This document shows, piece after piece, positions 9,001-16,429 of a stretch of 53,652 bases of DNA. The stretch comes from Candidatus Krumholzibacteriota bacterium (GTDB lineage: Bacteria > Krumholzibacteriota > Krumholzibacteriia > JACNKJ01): positions 1 to 53,652 of the forward strand of contig JAFGBK010000006.1 of the NCBI GenBank assembly GCA_016933175.1. The letters are read 5' to 3'. The stretch's first letter is position 1. Every line of letters starts with the position of its first letter. The position numbers and the translations under genes were made by a program. A model generated the notes under the pieces. The model searched no databases, was not told the origin of the DNA, and was given only the letters and a program-made list of their open reading frames with translations.

Positions 9001-9535
9001 CAGCCGGGCTGGGCAGGACGAGCAGCGCCGCGGCCAGGACCGCCAGGCCCGCCGACGCCCAGGCGACGCGGCGCGACCAGGGCCCGCGCGGCGCCGGCGG
9101 CAGGCCCACGGCGGCCAGGGACGCGGCCCGCTCCAGCACGCGGTCCATGAGGGCGGGGCTGTAGCCCTTGCCGGCCAGGCGCCCCTCGGCCACGTCGGCG
9201 GCCGTCTCCAGGAGCTGCCGCGTGCCGGCGCGGCGCTCGGCCTCGGCCAGGAGGCGCCGGGCGTCGGGCAGGCGGAGGAAGGGCCAGGCCAGGGCCGCCA
9301 GCCAGGGCAGCAGGGCGGCCAGCCAGGCGGCGAGGGCCCCGGCCAGGCCGGCCGCGGGCGTCTCCGGCGGGGCCGCGCGCAGGGCCAGGGCGGCGACGAT
9401 CAGCGCCAGGGCCGAGACGGCCAGGGCCGCCGGCAGGGCGGCGCGCCGGTGGGCGCGCCGGGCCCGCCGCAGCTCGCGCCGCAGGAGGGCCAGCAGGCGC
9501 CGCGACGCCAGGTCGTCTGCAAGGTGCTGCGCCAT
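6095..9535 (-). CDS. DUF4175 membrane protein with long acidic coiled coil
   Basis: A 1146-residue protein. Residues about 30-85 contain two hydrophobic segments (AALPAALAVSALALIVAALAL; LAAWLAALLPWLAALAWPFL) and a third lies near 155-175. Residues about 190-500 look like beta-rich extracytoplasmic domains. From about 505 to 820 the chain is extremely rich in Glu, Arg and Leu (for example LADLLEEGRDLQEDLRRLER) with coiled-coil spacing, followed by a helical tail. This architecture matches DUF4175, a family found next to DUF4159 and MoxR/BatA-type genes in Bacteroidota and Gemmatimonadota. No enzyme motif is seen. The ATG lies 3 bases after the DUF4159 stop, and the stop overlaps the TPR start. 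A structural role spanning the inner membrane and periplasm is inferred. Confidence 0.85.
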   Translation of the reverse strand: MAQHLADDLASRRLLALLRRELRRARRAHRRAALPAALAVSALALIVAALALRAAPPETPAAGLAGALAAWLAALLPWLAALAWPFLRLPDARRLLAEAERRAGTRQLLETAADVAEGRLAGKGYSPALMDRVLERAASLAAVGLPPAPRGPWSRRVAWASAGLAVLAAALLVLPSPAGIRPAAFLTAPRAAAHYAERAWLELAPGDVEILAGSPLRLELRERGLPWRFAGALRLEIDETGDLFRPTALRREGDTWVHEIDAVHQGLRYRALRGRSRSPVHTVRVFHPPVLDSLRLAAVPPAYTGLPRREVDLRSGELTVPAGSRLELDGIASAELDAAWLRFETGDSLPLAVAGRRLSGALAVTEPEARLAVGLRDTRGTVTLTPPLLGLRAVPDRPPRVEFLAPPPDAELSRDLLVDVELAADDDYGVTGLDLLAWKRGEDDTLRIPAPLAAAAPRASARLAWDLGDFPLFPGNVVEYLAEARDNRPGAPGVGRSRVQVLRVPSVAEIYAEIEAEDEARGEDLADLLEEGRDLQEDLRRLERELRADPEVDWERRQELEDAFRRQEGIAEQLGELSRELRERTERLGENEMLRDQMAEKLARIEDLMRELRDTAAGEILRKFQEMLDRMDAGSLPDELQELRLDQEAMLEQLERTEAMLERIRQEQKMDGLLRRVDEMLAEQEALRAETEARSDSARAGDEAEAGEEVPEGDEEGERTAAQDGEADSEELAERQEDLADQAEELTQEIEETAEELSEDFPEVAEEMEDAARPESETDPAPPMRDAGEKMRQQDPNASDSQQDAMSRLLKLYWRLAQAQSQMSSMMDMEAQAALGEVTRQALELSLREEDRQSEIGRLTHGGGDDTALRPLARRQMDLYQSLERVRERLLAAAAVSFAISPRAMAASREALDALGLSVAELEAGRGTAGYLEAGRAVENVNLAVIELLHGMQAEGQGSGSCSSPLASMQRLLQRQEQLNRDTRGMGDVPGLGGLSMEERARMERLKAEQEAIREGLDELSADEEAFLGRLDQIEEDMREVERDLASGRIDEDTRRRQERIFERLLDAQRSVHKRDYKRRRESRTADEIAPLWPGDGELPDPLAKLRDEIRRGLGGAAPPEYEALIQEYYRSLLRGGEDAGEEELP

Positions 9536-9538
9536 GGA

Positions 9539-10288
9539 TCAGCGTGCCCGCGTCAGGGAGTAGTAGAGGACGTTGATGGCCATCTTCAGGGCGGCTTCCC
9601 GCTTCTCGGGCGGGTCGCCGTGGACCTGGGGATCCTCGAGGCCGTCCCCGATGTCCGCTTCATAAGTATAGAAGATGGCCAGGCGCCCATCCAGGAAGAG
9701 CCCCCAGCCCTGGGGCGGCTTGCCGTCGTGCTCGTGGATCTTGGGCACGCCGGCCAGGTCGTAGAAGCAGTGGTAGATGGGATGGTCCGGCGGCACCAGG
9801 CGCAGGCGCTCCTCGGGAAAGAGGCGCGTCACGGCCTGCCGGAAGCTGGCGTCCAGGCCGTAGTTGTCGTCGGCCCAGAGGAAGCCGCCGCGGCGCAGCC
9901 AGGCGCGCAGGCGGCTCTCCTCCTCGGGCGAGAGGCGCAGGTTGCCGTGCCCCGTCGCGTAGAGGAAGGGCGTGCGCTCCAGGGCCGGGTCGGTGGCCTT
10001 GACCACCGTCTCGCGCGCGGCCGCGGGGATGCCCGTGCGCAGGGCGAATTCCCGCAGGAGATTGGGCAGGCTGCTGGGATCCGAGTACCAGTCGCCGCCG
10101 CCCCCGTAGTGCAGGCGCGCGATGCCCACCTCCCCCGTCGCGCGCGGTTCGCCCAGGGGCGGGCGCCCGGGCTCGCGGCCGGGGAGCACCTCGTCCACGG
10201 GACCCTGCTGGGCCAGGGCCCCGCCGGCGAGCAGCGCCGCCGCCAACAGGAGCGTCGCGAGTGCGGGAATGCGCGGGAGGATGCTCAC
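9539..10288 (-). CDS. DUF4159 domain protein
   Basis: A 249-residue protein with a signal peptide (hydrophobic residues 9-26, GALAQ) and one DUF4159 domain. Diagnostic stretches are IARLHYGGGGDWYSDPSSLP, LRLSPEEESRLRAWLRRGGF, LWADDNYGLDASF and IYHCFYDLAGVP, ending in FYTYEADIGDG and a C-terminal helix. DUF4159 is thought to have a flavodoxin/GATase1-like fold; here the domain stands alone with its signal peptide, so it should be exported. The start is GTG at 10288, seven bases after the kinase stop, so translation is probably coupled. Function is unknown, but the family recurs beside DUF4175 and kinase genes. Confidence 0.88.
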   Translation of the reverse strand: MSILPRIPALATLLLAAALLAGGALAQQGPVDEVLPGREPGRPPLGEPRATGEVGIARLHYGGGGDWYSDPSSLPNLLREFALRTGIPAAARETVVKATDPALERTPFLYATGHGNLRLSPEEESRLRAWLRRGGFLWADDNYGLDASFRQAVTRLFPEERLRLVPPDHPIYHCFYDLAGVPKIHEHDGKPPQGWGLFLDGRLAIFYTYEADIGDGLEDPQVHGDPPEKREAALKMAINVLYYSLTRAR

Positions 10289-10295
10289 GGGCGCT

Positions 10296-13200
10296 CTAAC
10301 CTTCCGCCGGCGGCCGGGTTCCCGGCGCCAGGGGAAGGGCCAGGCGGGCCACGGCGCCCTCTTCCGGGTGGTTGCCGTGGCGCAGGCTGCCGCCCATCTC
10401 CTCCACGAGCTGGGCCGAGATGGCCAGACCCAGCCCCGTCCCGCTGGTCTTGGTTGAGAAGTAGGGCTCGTAGAGGCGGTCGAGCATGTCCTCGGGGATG
10501 CCGGGGCCGCGGTCGCGCAGACTCAGGACGCCCTGGCCCTCGCTCGCGGCCAGGCGCAGGTCCAGGCACCCGCCTCCGCCCATGGCCTCGCGGGCGTTCT
10601 CGACGAGGTTGAGCAGGACCTTGCGCAGGGCCTCGGCGTCGGCCAGGACCACGAGGCGCTCCTCGCCGCTCCAGTCGGCCTCGAGGGCGCCGGCGTAGGA
10701 GCCCACCACCTCGCGGGCGGCGGCGGCCAGGTCCACGGGCACGCAGCGCACGCGCGGCACGCGGCCGAAGAGGGAGAACTCCTGGGCGATGCGCCGCAGG
10801 ATCTCCACCTGCTCGGTGATGGTGCGCACCGAGTCCTCGAAGATGGCGTCGAAGCTCTCCTTGCGATCGCGCCAGGCCCGCTCCATGTGCTGGGCCGAGA
10901 GCTTGATGGGCGTGAGCGGGTTCTTGATCTCGTGGGCCACCTGTCGGGCCATCTCGCCCCAGGCGGCCAGCTTCTGGCTGCGGATCAGGTCCGACACGTC
11001 CTCGAAGACAGCCACCTGGCCCTCGCCCAGCGCGCTGGCCGCGGCGCGGAAGCTGCGCGCGCCCTCGGGATGGGACAGGCGCAGCCCGGTGACGCGCGTG
11101 CCCGCGCCGCCGCCCTCCCGCAGGAAGCGGAACAGGGGTGCGGCGTCGAGGCCGTCGCCGGGCGGCCGCGCTTCCAGCGCGGCCAGATCACGGCCCAGCA
11201 ACTCGCCGGCCGGCAGGCCCAGCAGCCGCCGGGCGGCCCCGTTGGCGGCCCGCACCCGGCCCCGGCCGTCGATGGTCAGCACGCCCGAGGCCACGTTCTC
11301 CAGGACGCTCTCCAGGAAGCGCTGCCGCTCGTCCAGGACGGCGCGGGTCTCCTGGAGGCCGCCGGCCATGGCGTTGAAGGAGCGCACCAGCTCGCCGATC
11401 TCGTCGGGGCCGGCGTCCGGCAGGCGGTAGGCCAGGTCGCCCGCGGCCAGCCGCCGCGTGCCGAGCTGCAGGCGGCGGATGGGCAGGAAGACGCGGCCGG
11501 CCAGGAAGCCGCCCAGCCCCAGGGCCATGGCCATCAGGAAGGCGATCATGCCCAGCACCACGGCACCGCCCCGAGCCGTGGCGGCGCGCCGCGCGGCCAG
11601 GCCCGAGAAGTCCAGGCTGGCCAGGACGGCCACGGGCCTGCCGTCGGCCGCGGCCAGGGGGGCCGCCGCCTCGCCGTAGCGCAGGCCGCCCGCCCGGCCC
11701 ACGCCCTGGCGGTAGGGCGCCTCGTCCAGGAGCAGGGCGCGCGCCACGGCGGGCGCCAGCAGGGCCGGCTGGTAGCCCAGGCCGAAGAGCAGCGGCCGGT
11801 TGGAGTAGAGCAGGGCCCCCTCGCGGTAGAGGCAGAGGTCGCCGCCGGCCACGGCCGCGAGCTCATCCAGGGTCGCGGGGCCGAGAGTCTGGCGGTAGTA
11901 GACGGTGAAGGCCACTCGCTCGCGCCCCGTCCAGGTCTCCAGGGGAAGCAGGATGCCGGCGTACAGGCCCGTCCCCTCGCGCTCGTAGACGATCCGCTCG
12001 GGCGGCGTGGCCGCCAGGAAGGAATCCGCCTGGGACGGATCCCAGTCGCGCAGGGTCTCGTCCAGGAGCAGGGCTCCGTCCGGCCCGAAGAGCATCACCT
12101 GGTTGCGCTCGAGGCTGCCGATATCGCGCAGGGTGGGCGGGAAGTCGCGGGTCACGAAGTTGACGACGTACTCACTACGCGCCAGCTCCTGGGCGTCCTG
12201 GCGCACGCGGCTTTCCAGGGCGCCGCGGGCGGCCAGCAGGCGTTCGAGGCTGTTGCGCGCGGAGGCCTCGTCGTACTGCCGGCGGAGCTGGTCGCCGGCG
12301 ATGAGGCCCGTGAGCACCGTGGGCACCAGGGCCACCAGCAGGAAGGCCCCCAGCAGCTTGTGCTGGAAGCCCGGCCCGCGCGGGCCCATCAGGGGTGGCA
12401 CGTAGCGGCGCGCCAGGGGCACGCGGCTGAACAGGACGTCCAGGCCCAGCAGCGCCACGAGGATGGCCAGGTGCAGGAACAGGCGCAGGCCCAGGTCGAG
12501 CAGTCGCTCCAGGACGGGCTCCTCCCGCACGGCGGCCAGCCAGCCGCCGCCCAGATCGGCGACGCCGAAATCCCGTCCGCCCAGGCGGCGGCGCTCCCAG
12601 CGCCCCGTCTCGGCCGGCGGCGGCCAGGGCAGGGCTTCGCCCAGCAGCGTGGGGGCGCTGCTGTCGATGACGCGCTCCCCCTCGAGCCGGGCCAGCAGCG
12701 CGGGTTCCTCGCCAGGCACGCCGGCCTCGGCGCCCAGGGGGGAGGGCGGCGACCAGGGCCCGGCGGCCAGCGCCGCGGCGAGATCGCCCCGCTCCTCGAT
12801 GAGCGACAGGGACAGGCTGCCCAGTACCCGCCCCGCTTCGCGCAGCAGCAACTCGCCGGTGACCAGCTCCAGGGGCTCGCCGGCCCGCCGGACATGGCGG
12901 CGCTGGACGGTCAGCCAGAGATCGGGCAGATCCGCCCGGCGCGCGGGGCGCGCCACCTCGGGCAGGCCGGACGCCGCGGCGGTCTGGTAGCGGCTCAGCA
13001 GCTTGCCGCGCGCGTCGTAGAGGCGCAGCCCGCCTTCCTCGCCCAGGTCGCTCAGGCCCGTCTGCCGCCAGAGGGCCAGGGCGGTCCAGGGCTCGGGCTC
13101 CCCGGGACCGTCCAGGGCGCGTCGCAGGGCCTCGTCCTGCCCCAGGTCGAGCAGGCGCTCCTCCACCAGGGCCGACCGCCACAGGCGCGCGCTGCGCTCT

Positions 13201-14882
13201 CGGCCGGCCGCCGCATCGGCGAGCCACTGGCGCAGGGTCTGGGCGCGCGCGATCTCCGTGGCATCCTGGGCCAGCAGGGCCACGGCCACGGCCAGCAGAA
13301 AGACCTGGAAGAGCAGGCCCGTGAGCCGGGCCGCGGCCCGGCGGAAGCCCCAGGCCACGGGCAGCAGGAGGACCAGAGCCAGGGCGGGCAGGGCCCCGCC
13401 CAGCCAGGCCACCAGGGCCAGGGGCGCCAGGGACAGAAGCCAGCGCAGGGGGCGTCCCATGCCCAGGCGGCGCCAGGCCGCCTGGGCCGGCGTCAGGAAG
13501 AGGGTCAGCAGGAAGACCAGGGCGAAGAAGAGGCCGACGGCCAGGGCCACGCCGGTGGCGCCGCCCGGACCCTCGGCGAACAGGAGCCGCGTGTCCACGT
13601 TGCGCATGACCAGGCGCGCGAAGGCCAGGGCGACCGCCAGGCCCAGGGCCGGCGCCGCCAGGCCCAGCAGGACGAGCGGCAGGGCGCCGGCGGCGAGGGT
13701 GCCGGCGGGTGGATCTTCGCCCGCCGCGTCCGTCGCCGGCGTGGAGAGCGGCGCGCCATCTCCGTCGAGGGGCGGCGTGGCGCTCCCTGACTCGGGGCGC
13801 AGGTAGGGCCGCAGGACCAGCAGCAGGATGGCCAGGGCGGCCAGCGCCGTGAGCAGGAAATCGCCGGGGCTGGCGAACAGGCCCCCCGGCACGTCGAGGG
13901 CGAAGGCGCGAGGCTCCCAGAGCGGGTCGCCCGGAAAGGAACCGCCAGGAACGTTGGCCAGGGCCAGGAGCCAGCGCAGGGCCAGGACCAGGGCGCCGAT
14001 GAGCAGGATCCGGCCGGCCGGGGGCAGCCCGCCGGGCCGGCGGCGGCCCAGGCGCCAGCGCAGCCACAGGCCCAGGGCGAGCACGTTGAAGAAGGCGATC
14101 AGGCCCAGATTGCGCAGGCGATCCGCGCTGCGCGCGCGCGCGTAGTCGCCGGCGGCGGGCCCGGCGATGAGCAGCTCGCCGACGGCGTCGCCGCCCACGC
14201 GCAGGCGCCAGCGGCGCTGGAGTCCGTCGGCGAGGTCGCCGGTGGCGTCGCCAAGGGGCTGGAGCGACGCGTCCCAGGCCGCGATGGTCGAGTCGCCGCT
14301 CGCGGGCGCGCGCGGGTTGGGCAGCAGGCGCACGTGCCAGGGCGACTCCTCGCCGAGGAGCACGGGCAGAGCCCCTTCCGCGCCGCCGCGCCGCGCGAGG
14401 GGCAGGTCCATGATCAGTTCCAGGTCCGCCGCCGGCAGCCGGTCCTTCACGCTGAGGAACTGGTGGACGCCCAGTGCGCGCAGGGCGGCGCGGGGCCGGC
14501 GGGCGATGGCCGGCAGGCCCCCGGCGCCCTCGGGCAGGGGCCAGCCCGCCCAGGCCAGGACCCGCCCGTCGCGCAGGAGCTGGGCGCCCAGGGGCAGGCC
14601 CAGGACCTGGGGCTCCGGGCCGAGGTGCTCCTCGAGCCAGCGGAAGGCCGCGCGGGGATCGTCGGCGGGCGGCCCGGTCTCCCGGCAGGCGGCGGCCAGC
14701 CGGTCATGGGCGGCCTGCATGGCCGCCAGGGCCTCGTCCAGGTGGCCCACGAGGCGCGAGGCCTCGGCCGCGAGGCCGCTCTCGCTGGCGCGGGCCCAGC
14801 CGGCGGTGGTGGCGCTGTCGGGCGCGGCCGCGCGCGCCGGCGCGGCGAGGAGGAGCAGGGCGGCCAGGGCAGCGGCCCTCAC
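10296..14882 (-). CDS. giant NtrY-like membrane sensor histidine kinase
   Basis: A 1528-residue sensor kinase, about twice the usual NtrY length. A signal-like segment (residues 2-18) precedes an N-terminal sensor, then a block of several transmembrane helices, a second extracytoplasmic region, more membrane helices (FLHLAILVALLGLDVLF; KLLGAFLLVALVPTVLTGL) and a Cache-like region before the last helix (about 1100-1130). The cytoplasmic core is in classical order: HAMP about 1130-1180, PAS about 1190-1290 (SGVLTIDGRGRVRAAN), HisKA with VAHEIKNPLTPIKLSAQ (His1317), N box LVENAREA (Asn1429) and G boxes DRGPGIP (from Asp1457) and GTGLGLAIS. It should autophosphorylate His1317. No response regulator lies nearby. 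The start is GTG 14882, overlapping the upstream TGA as GTGA; longer in-frame starts lie inside the upstream gene. Confidence 0.92.
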   Translation of the reverse strand: MRAAALAALLLLAAPARAAAPDSATTAGWARASESGLAAEASRLVGHLDEALAAMQAAHDRLAAACRETGPPADDPRAAFRWLEEHLGPEPQVLGLPLGAQLLRDGRVLAWAGWPLPEGAGGLPAIARRPRAALRALGVHQFLSVKDRLPAADLELIMDLPLARRGGAEGALPVLLGEESPWHVRLLPNPRAPASGDSTIAAWDASLQPLGDATGDLADGLQRRWRLRVGGDAVGELLIAGPAAGDYARARSADRLRNLGLIAFFNVLALGLWLRWRLGRRRPGGLPPAGRILLIGALVLALRWLLALANVPGGSFPGDPLWEPRAFALDVPGGLFASPGDFLLTALAALAILLLVLRPYLRPESGSATPPLDGDGAPLSTPATDAAGEDPPAGTLAAGALPLVLLGLAAPALGLAVALAFARLVMRNVDTRLLFAEGPGGATGVALAVGLFFALVFLLTLFLTPAQAAWRRLGMGRPLRWLLSLAPLALVAWLGGALPALALVLLLPVAWGFRRAAARLTGLLFQVFLLAVAVALLAQDATEIARAQTLRQWLADAAAGRERSARLWRSALVEERLLDLGQDEALRRALDGPGEPEPWTALALWRQTGLSDLGEEGGLRLYDARGKLLSRYQTAAASGLPEVARPARRADLPDLWLTVQRRHVRRAGEPLELVTGELLLREAGRVLGSLSLSLIEERGDLAAALAAGPWSPPSPLGAEAGVPGEEPALLARLEGERVIDSSAPTLLGEALPWPPPAETGRWERRRLGGRDFGVADLGGGWLAAVREEPVLERLLDLGLRLFLHLAILVALLGLDVLFSRVPLARRYVPPLMGPRGPGFQHKLLGAFLLVALVPTVLTGLIAGDQLRRQYDEASARNSLERLLAARGALESRVRQDAQELARSEYVVNFVTRDFPPTLRDIGSLERNQVMLFGPDGALLLDETLRDWDPSQADSFLAATPPERIVYEREGTGLYAGILLPLETWTGRERVAFTVYYRQTLGPATLDELAAVAGGDLCLYREGALLYSNRPLLFGLGYQPALLAPAVARALLLDEAPYRQGVGRAGGLRYGEAAAPLAAADGRPVAVLASLDFSGLAARRAATARGGAVVLGMIAFLMAMALGLGGFLAGRVFLPIRRLQLGTRRLAAGDLAYRLPDAGPDEIGELVRSFNAMAGGLQETRAVLDERQRFLESVLENVASGVLTIDGRGRVRAANGAARRLLGLPAGELLGRDLAALEARPPGDGLDAAPLFRFLREGGGAGTRVTGLRLSHPEGARSFRAAASALGEGQVAVFEDVSDLIRSQKLAAWGEMARQVAHEIKNPLTPIKLSAQHMERAWRDRKESFDAIFEDSVRTITEQVEILRRIAQEFSLFGRVPRVRCVPVDLAAAAREVVGSYAGALEADWSGEERLVVLADAEALRKVLLNLVENAREAMGGGGCLDLRLAASEGQGVLSLRDRGPGIPEDMLDRLYEPYFSTKTSGTGLGLAISAQLVEEMGGSLRHGNHPEEGAVARLALPLAPGTRPPAEG

Positions 14883-15349
14883 GGGCAGCACAGCTCCGCG
14901 AGGCGCCAGCGTCCGCCCTCGCGGACGAATCCGGCCACGAGGCGCTCGCGCAGCGGGCGGCCGCGGGCGAGCTGGCCGCGATGGAGGTCGCAGGCCAGGG
15001 TGGCGAAGTCGCCGCCGGGCTCCAGGCGGGCGACGCTGATCCGGAAGTCGCGGCGCGTGCGGCCGCGCAGCCACTCGGCCAGGAGGGCGCGGGCGCGGGC
15101 GTGGGCCACGGGACCCGCGGGCAGGCCGCGGGAGCGGATGAGCAGGCGCAGGGGCTCGCGGCGGAACAGGCCGCCCAGGGCGCGCGCATCACCGGCCGCC
15201 AGGGCCGCCTCGAGGGCGAGGGCGGCCTCCACGAGGGCGGGCTCGTCCGCCAGGGCGCGCTCCCAGGGCTCCGGGCGGCGCGCCTCCTGACCGGCGGCGG
15301 CCGGCGCCAGCAGGAGCAGAAGGAGCAGGGGGATCGGCGCGCGGATCAT
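14879..15349 (-). CDS. secreted NTF2-like (DUF4783-type) protein
   Basis: A 156-residue protein with a signal peptide (residues 6-20, AAAGQ) and a small alpha+beta domain: ALAAGDARALGGLFRREPLRL, then ARALLAEWLRGR, DFRISVARLEPGGDFATLAC and GFVREGGRWRLAELCCP. Helix-first, beta-sheet-last order with a final 'GRWRLAEL' strand is characteristic of the NTF2/SnoaL fold, and the 'AGDAxALxxLF' opening is like DUF4783 proteins of Bacteroidota. Such domains often bind small ligands. It is the first gene of the six-gene operon and its TGA overlaps the kinase GTG, so it could be an accessory ligand-binding partner of the kinase sensor (inference). Confidence 0.72.
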   Translation of the reverse strand: MIRAPIPLLLLLLLAPAAAGQEARRPEPWERALADEPALVEAALALEAALAAGDARALGGLFRREPLRLLIRSRGLPAGPVAHARARALLAEWLRGRTRRDFRISVARLEPGGDFATLACDLHRGQLARGRPLRERLVAGFVREGGRWRLAELCCP

Positions 15350-15382
15350 GGCTGCATCCTAGGTCGGCGCGGACGGGCTGAC

Positions 15383-15410
15383 AACGAAAAGGGGAGCCGA
15401 AGCTCCCCTT
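15383..15410 (-). terminator. intrinsic terminator after secF
   Basis: AAGGGGAGC at 15389-15397 pairs perfectly with GCTCCCCTT at 15402-15410 around a four-base loop (TTCG on the minus strand, an unusually stable tetraloop). The stem runs into TTTTCGTTGT on the minus strand. It lies about 33 bases after the secF stop and closes the secD-secF unit before the NTF2-like/kinase operon. Confidence 0.85.
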
Positions 15411-15442
15411 CAACGTGTTCGCGCGCCTGCCGTTCCCGGCGA

Positions 15443-16405
15443 TCAGGTGGTGGCCAGGCGCCGGTTGCGCCGGCGCTGGTTGGCTCCCTGCCACTCCACC
15501 AGGATGGGGCTGGCGATGAAGATGGACGAGTAGGTACCCACCACCACGCCCACCACCAGCGCGAAGGCGAAGTCCCGGATGACCGCCCCGCCCAGGAAGT
15601 AGAGGATGAGGACGACGATCAAGGTCGTCAGGCTGGTGATGATGGTGCGGCTCAGAGTCTGGTTGACCGACGCGTTGACGACCTCCTCGTAGACGTCCCC
15701 ACGTCGCCGCTGCTGCAGGTTCTCGCGGATGCGGTCGAAGACGACGATGGTGTCGTTGAGCGAGTAGCCGACGATGGTCAGCAGCGCGCCCAGGATCGTC
15801 AGGTCGATCTCCTTGCCCAGGAGGCTGAAGATGCCGAGGGTGATGAGCACGTCGTGCACCAGGGCCACGATGGCCGCGATGGCGAACTTGAACTCGAAGC
15901 GCCAGGAGATGTAGATGACGATCCCCAGCAGCGAGTAGAGGATGGCCCACAGGCCCTGCGTCCTCAGCTCGCTGCCGATCTTGGGTCCCACCTTCTCCTG
16001 GCTGATCTCGACGACGGTGTTGTCGGTGAAGGCCGCCCGGATGCCATCGGCCACGGCCACCTGGATGGCGTCGCCGGCGGCGTCCGCGTCCATGTCGGGC
16101 GGCGCCGCCGCGAGATGCGCGTCCGGATCGAGGAGGATGATGACCTCGTTGGCGCTGCCGAAGTCGGAGACCCGCGCGCTCTCGAAGCCCAGCGCGCGCA
16201 CGGTGCTGCGCACCTGGCCGAGGTCCACGGGCCGTTCGAACTCCACGATGAACTTGTAGCCGCCCTTGAAGTCGATGCCGAGGTTCGGGCCGCCGTGGAG
16301 GACGAGGCTCGCGACGCCGATGAGGATGACGACCAGCGAGATGCTCATCATCAGCCGTCGGATCGGGATGATGCGGAAGTTGGTGTTGGCCAGTATCTGG
16401 AACAT
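15443..16405 (-). CDS. secF: protein translocase subunit SecF
   Basis: A 320-residue inner-membrane protein, normal for SecF. The N-terminal helix SISLVVILIGVASLVLHGG is followed by the diagnostic GIDFKGGYKFIVEFERP, a periplasmic domain (about 45-145), then the conserved membrane block with ALVHDVLITLGIFSLLGKEI, LTIVGYSLNDTIVVFDRIREN and the C-terminal VVVGTYSSIFIASPILVEW. With SecD it uses the proton-motive force to complete protein export through SecYEG. The ATG at 16405 lies 24 bases after the secD stop, and a strong terminator follows. Confidence 0.97.
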   Translation of the reverse strand: MFQILANTNFRIIPIRRLMMSISLVVILIGVASLVLHGGPNLGIDFKGGYKFIVEFERPVDLGQVRSTVRALGFESARVSDFGSANEVIILLDPDAHLAAAPPDMDADAAGDAIQVAVADGIRAAFTDNTVVEISQEKVGPKIGSELRTQGLWAILYSLLGIVIYISWRFEFKFAIAAIVALVHDVLITLGIFSLLGKEIDLTILGALLTIVGYSLNDTIVVFDRIRENLQQRRRGDVYEEVVNASVNQTLSRTIITSLTTLIVVLILYFLGGAVIRDFAFALVVGVVVGTYSSIFIASPILVEWQGANQRRRNRRLATT

Positions 16406-16429
16406 GGACTTACCTCGCTTTCCCGGCGG

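Noticed and set aside
6050-10612. An open frame of about 1520 codons on the plus strand opposite the DUF4175/DUF4159/kinase genes
   Set aside because: It lies antisense to well-supported genes, reads as low-complexity Gly/Gln/His/Leu-rich sequence and matches no family pattern. Such frames arise from high GC and biased third positions. The same reasoning removes the long antisense frames near 2678-4768, 3966-6149, 10887-13790, 14474-18259, 42022-45519, 49109-52048 and the minus-strand frame overlapping the BatA-type and bactofilin-like genes.
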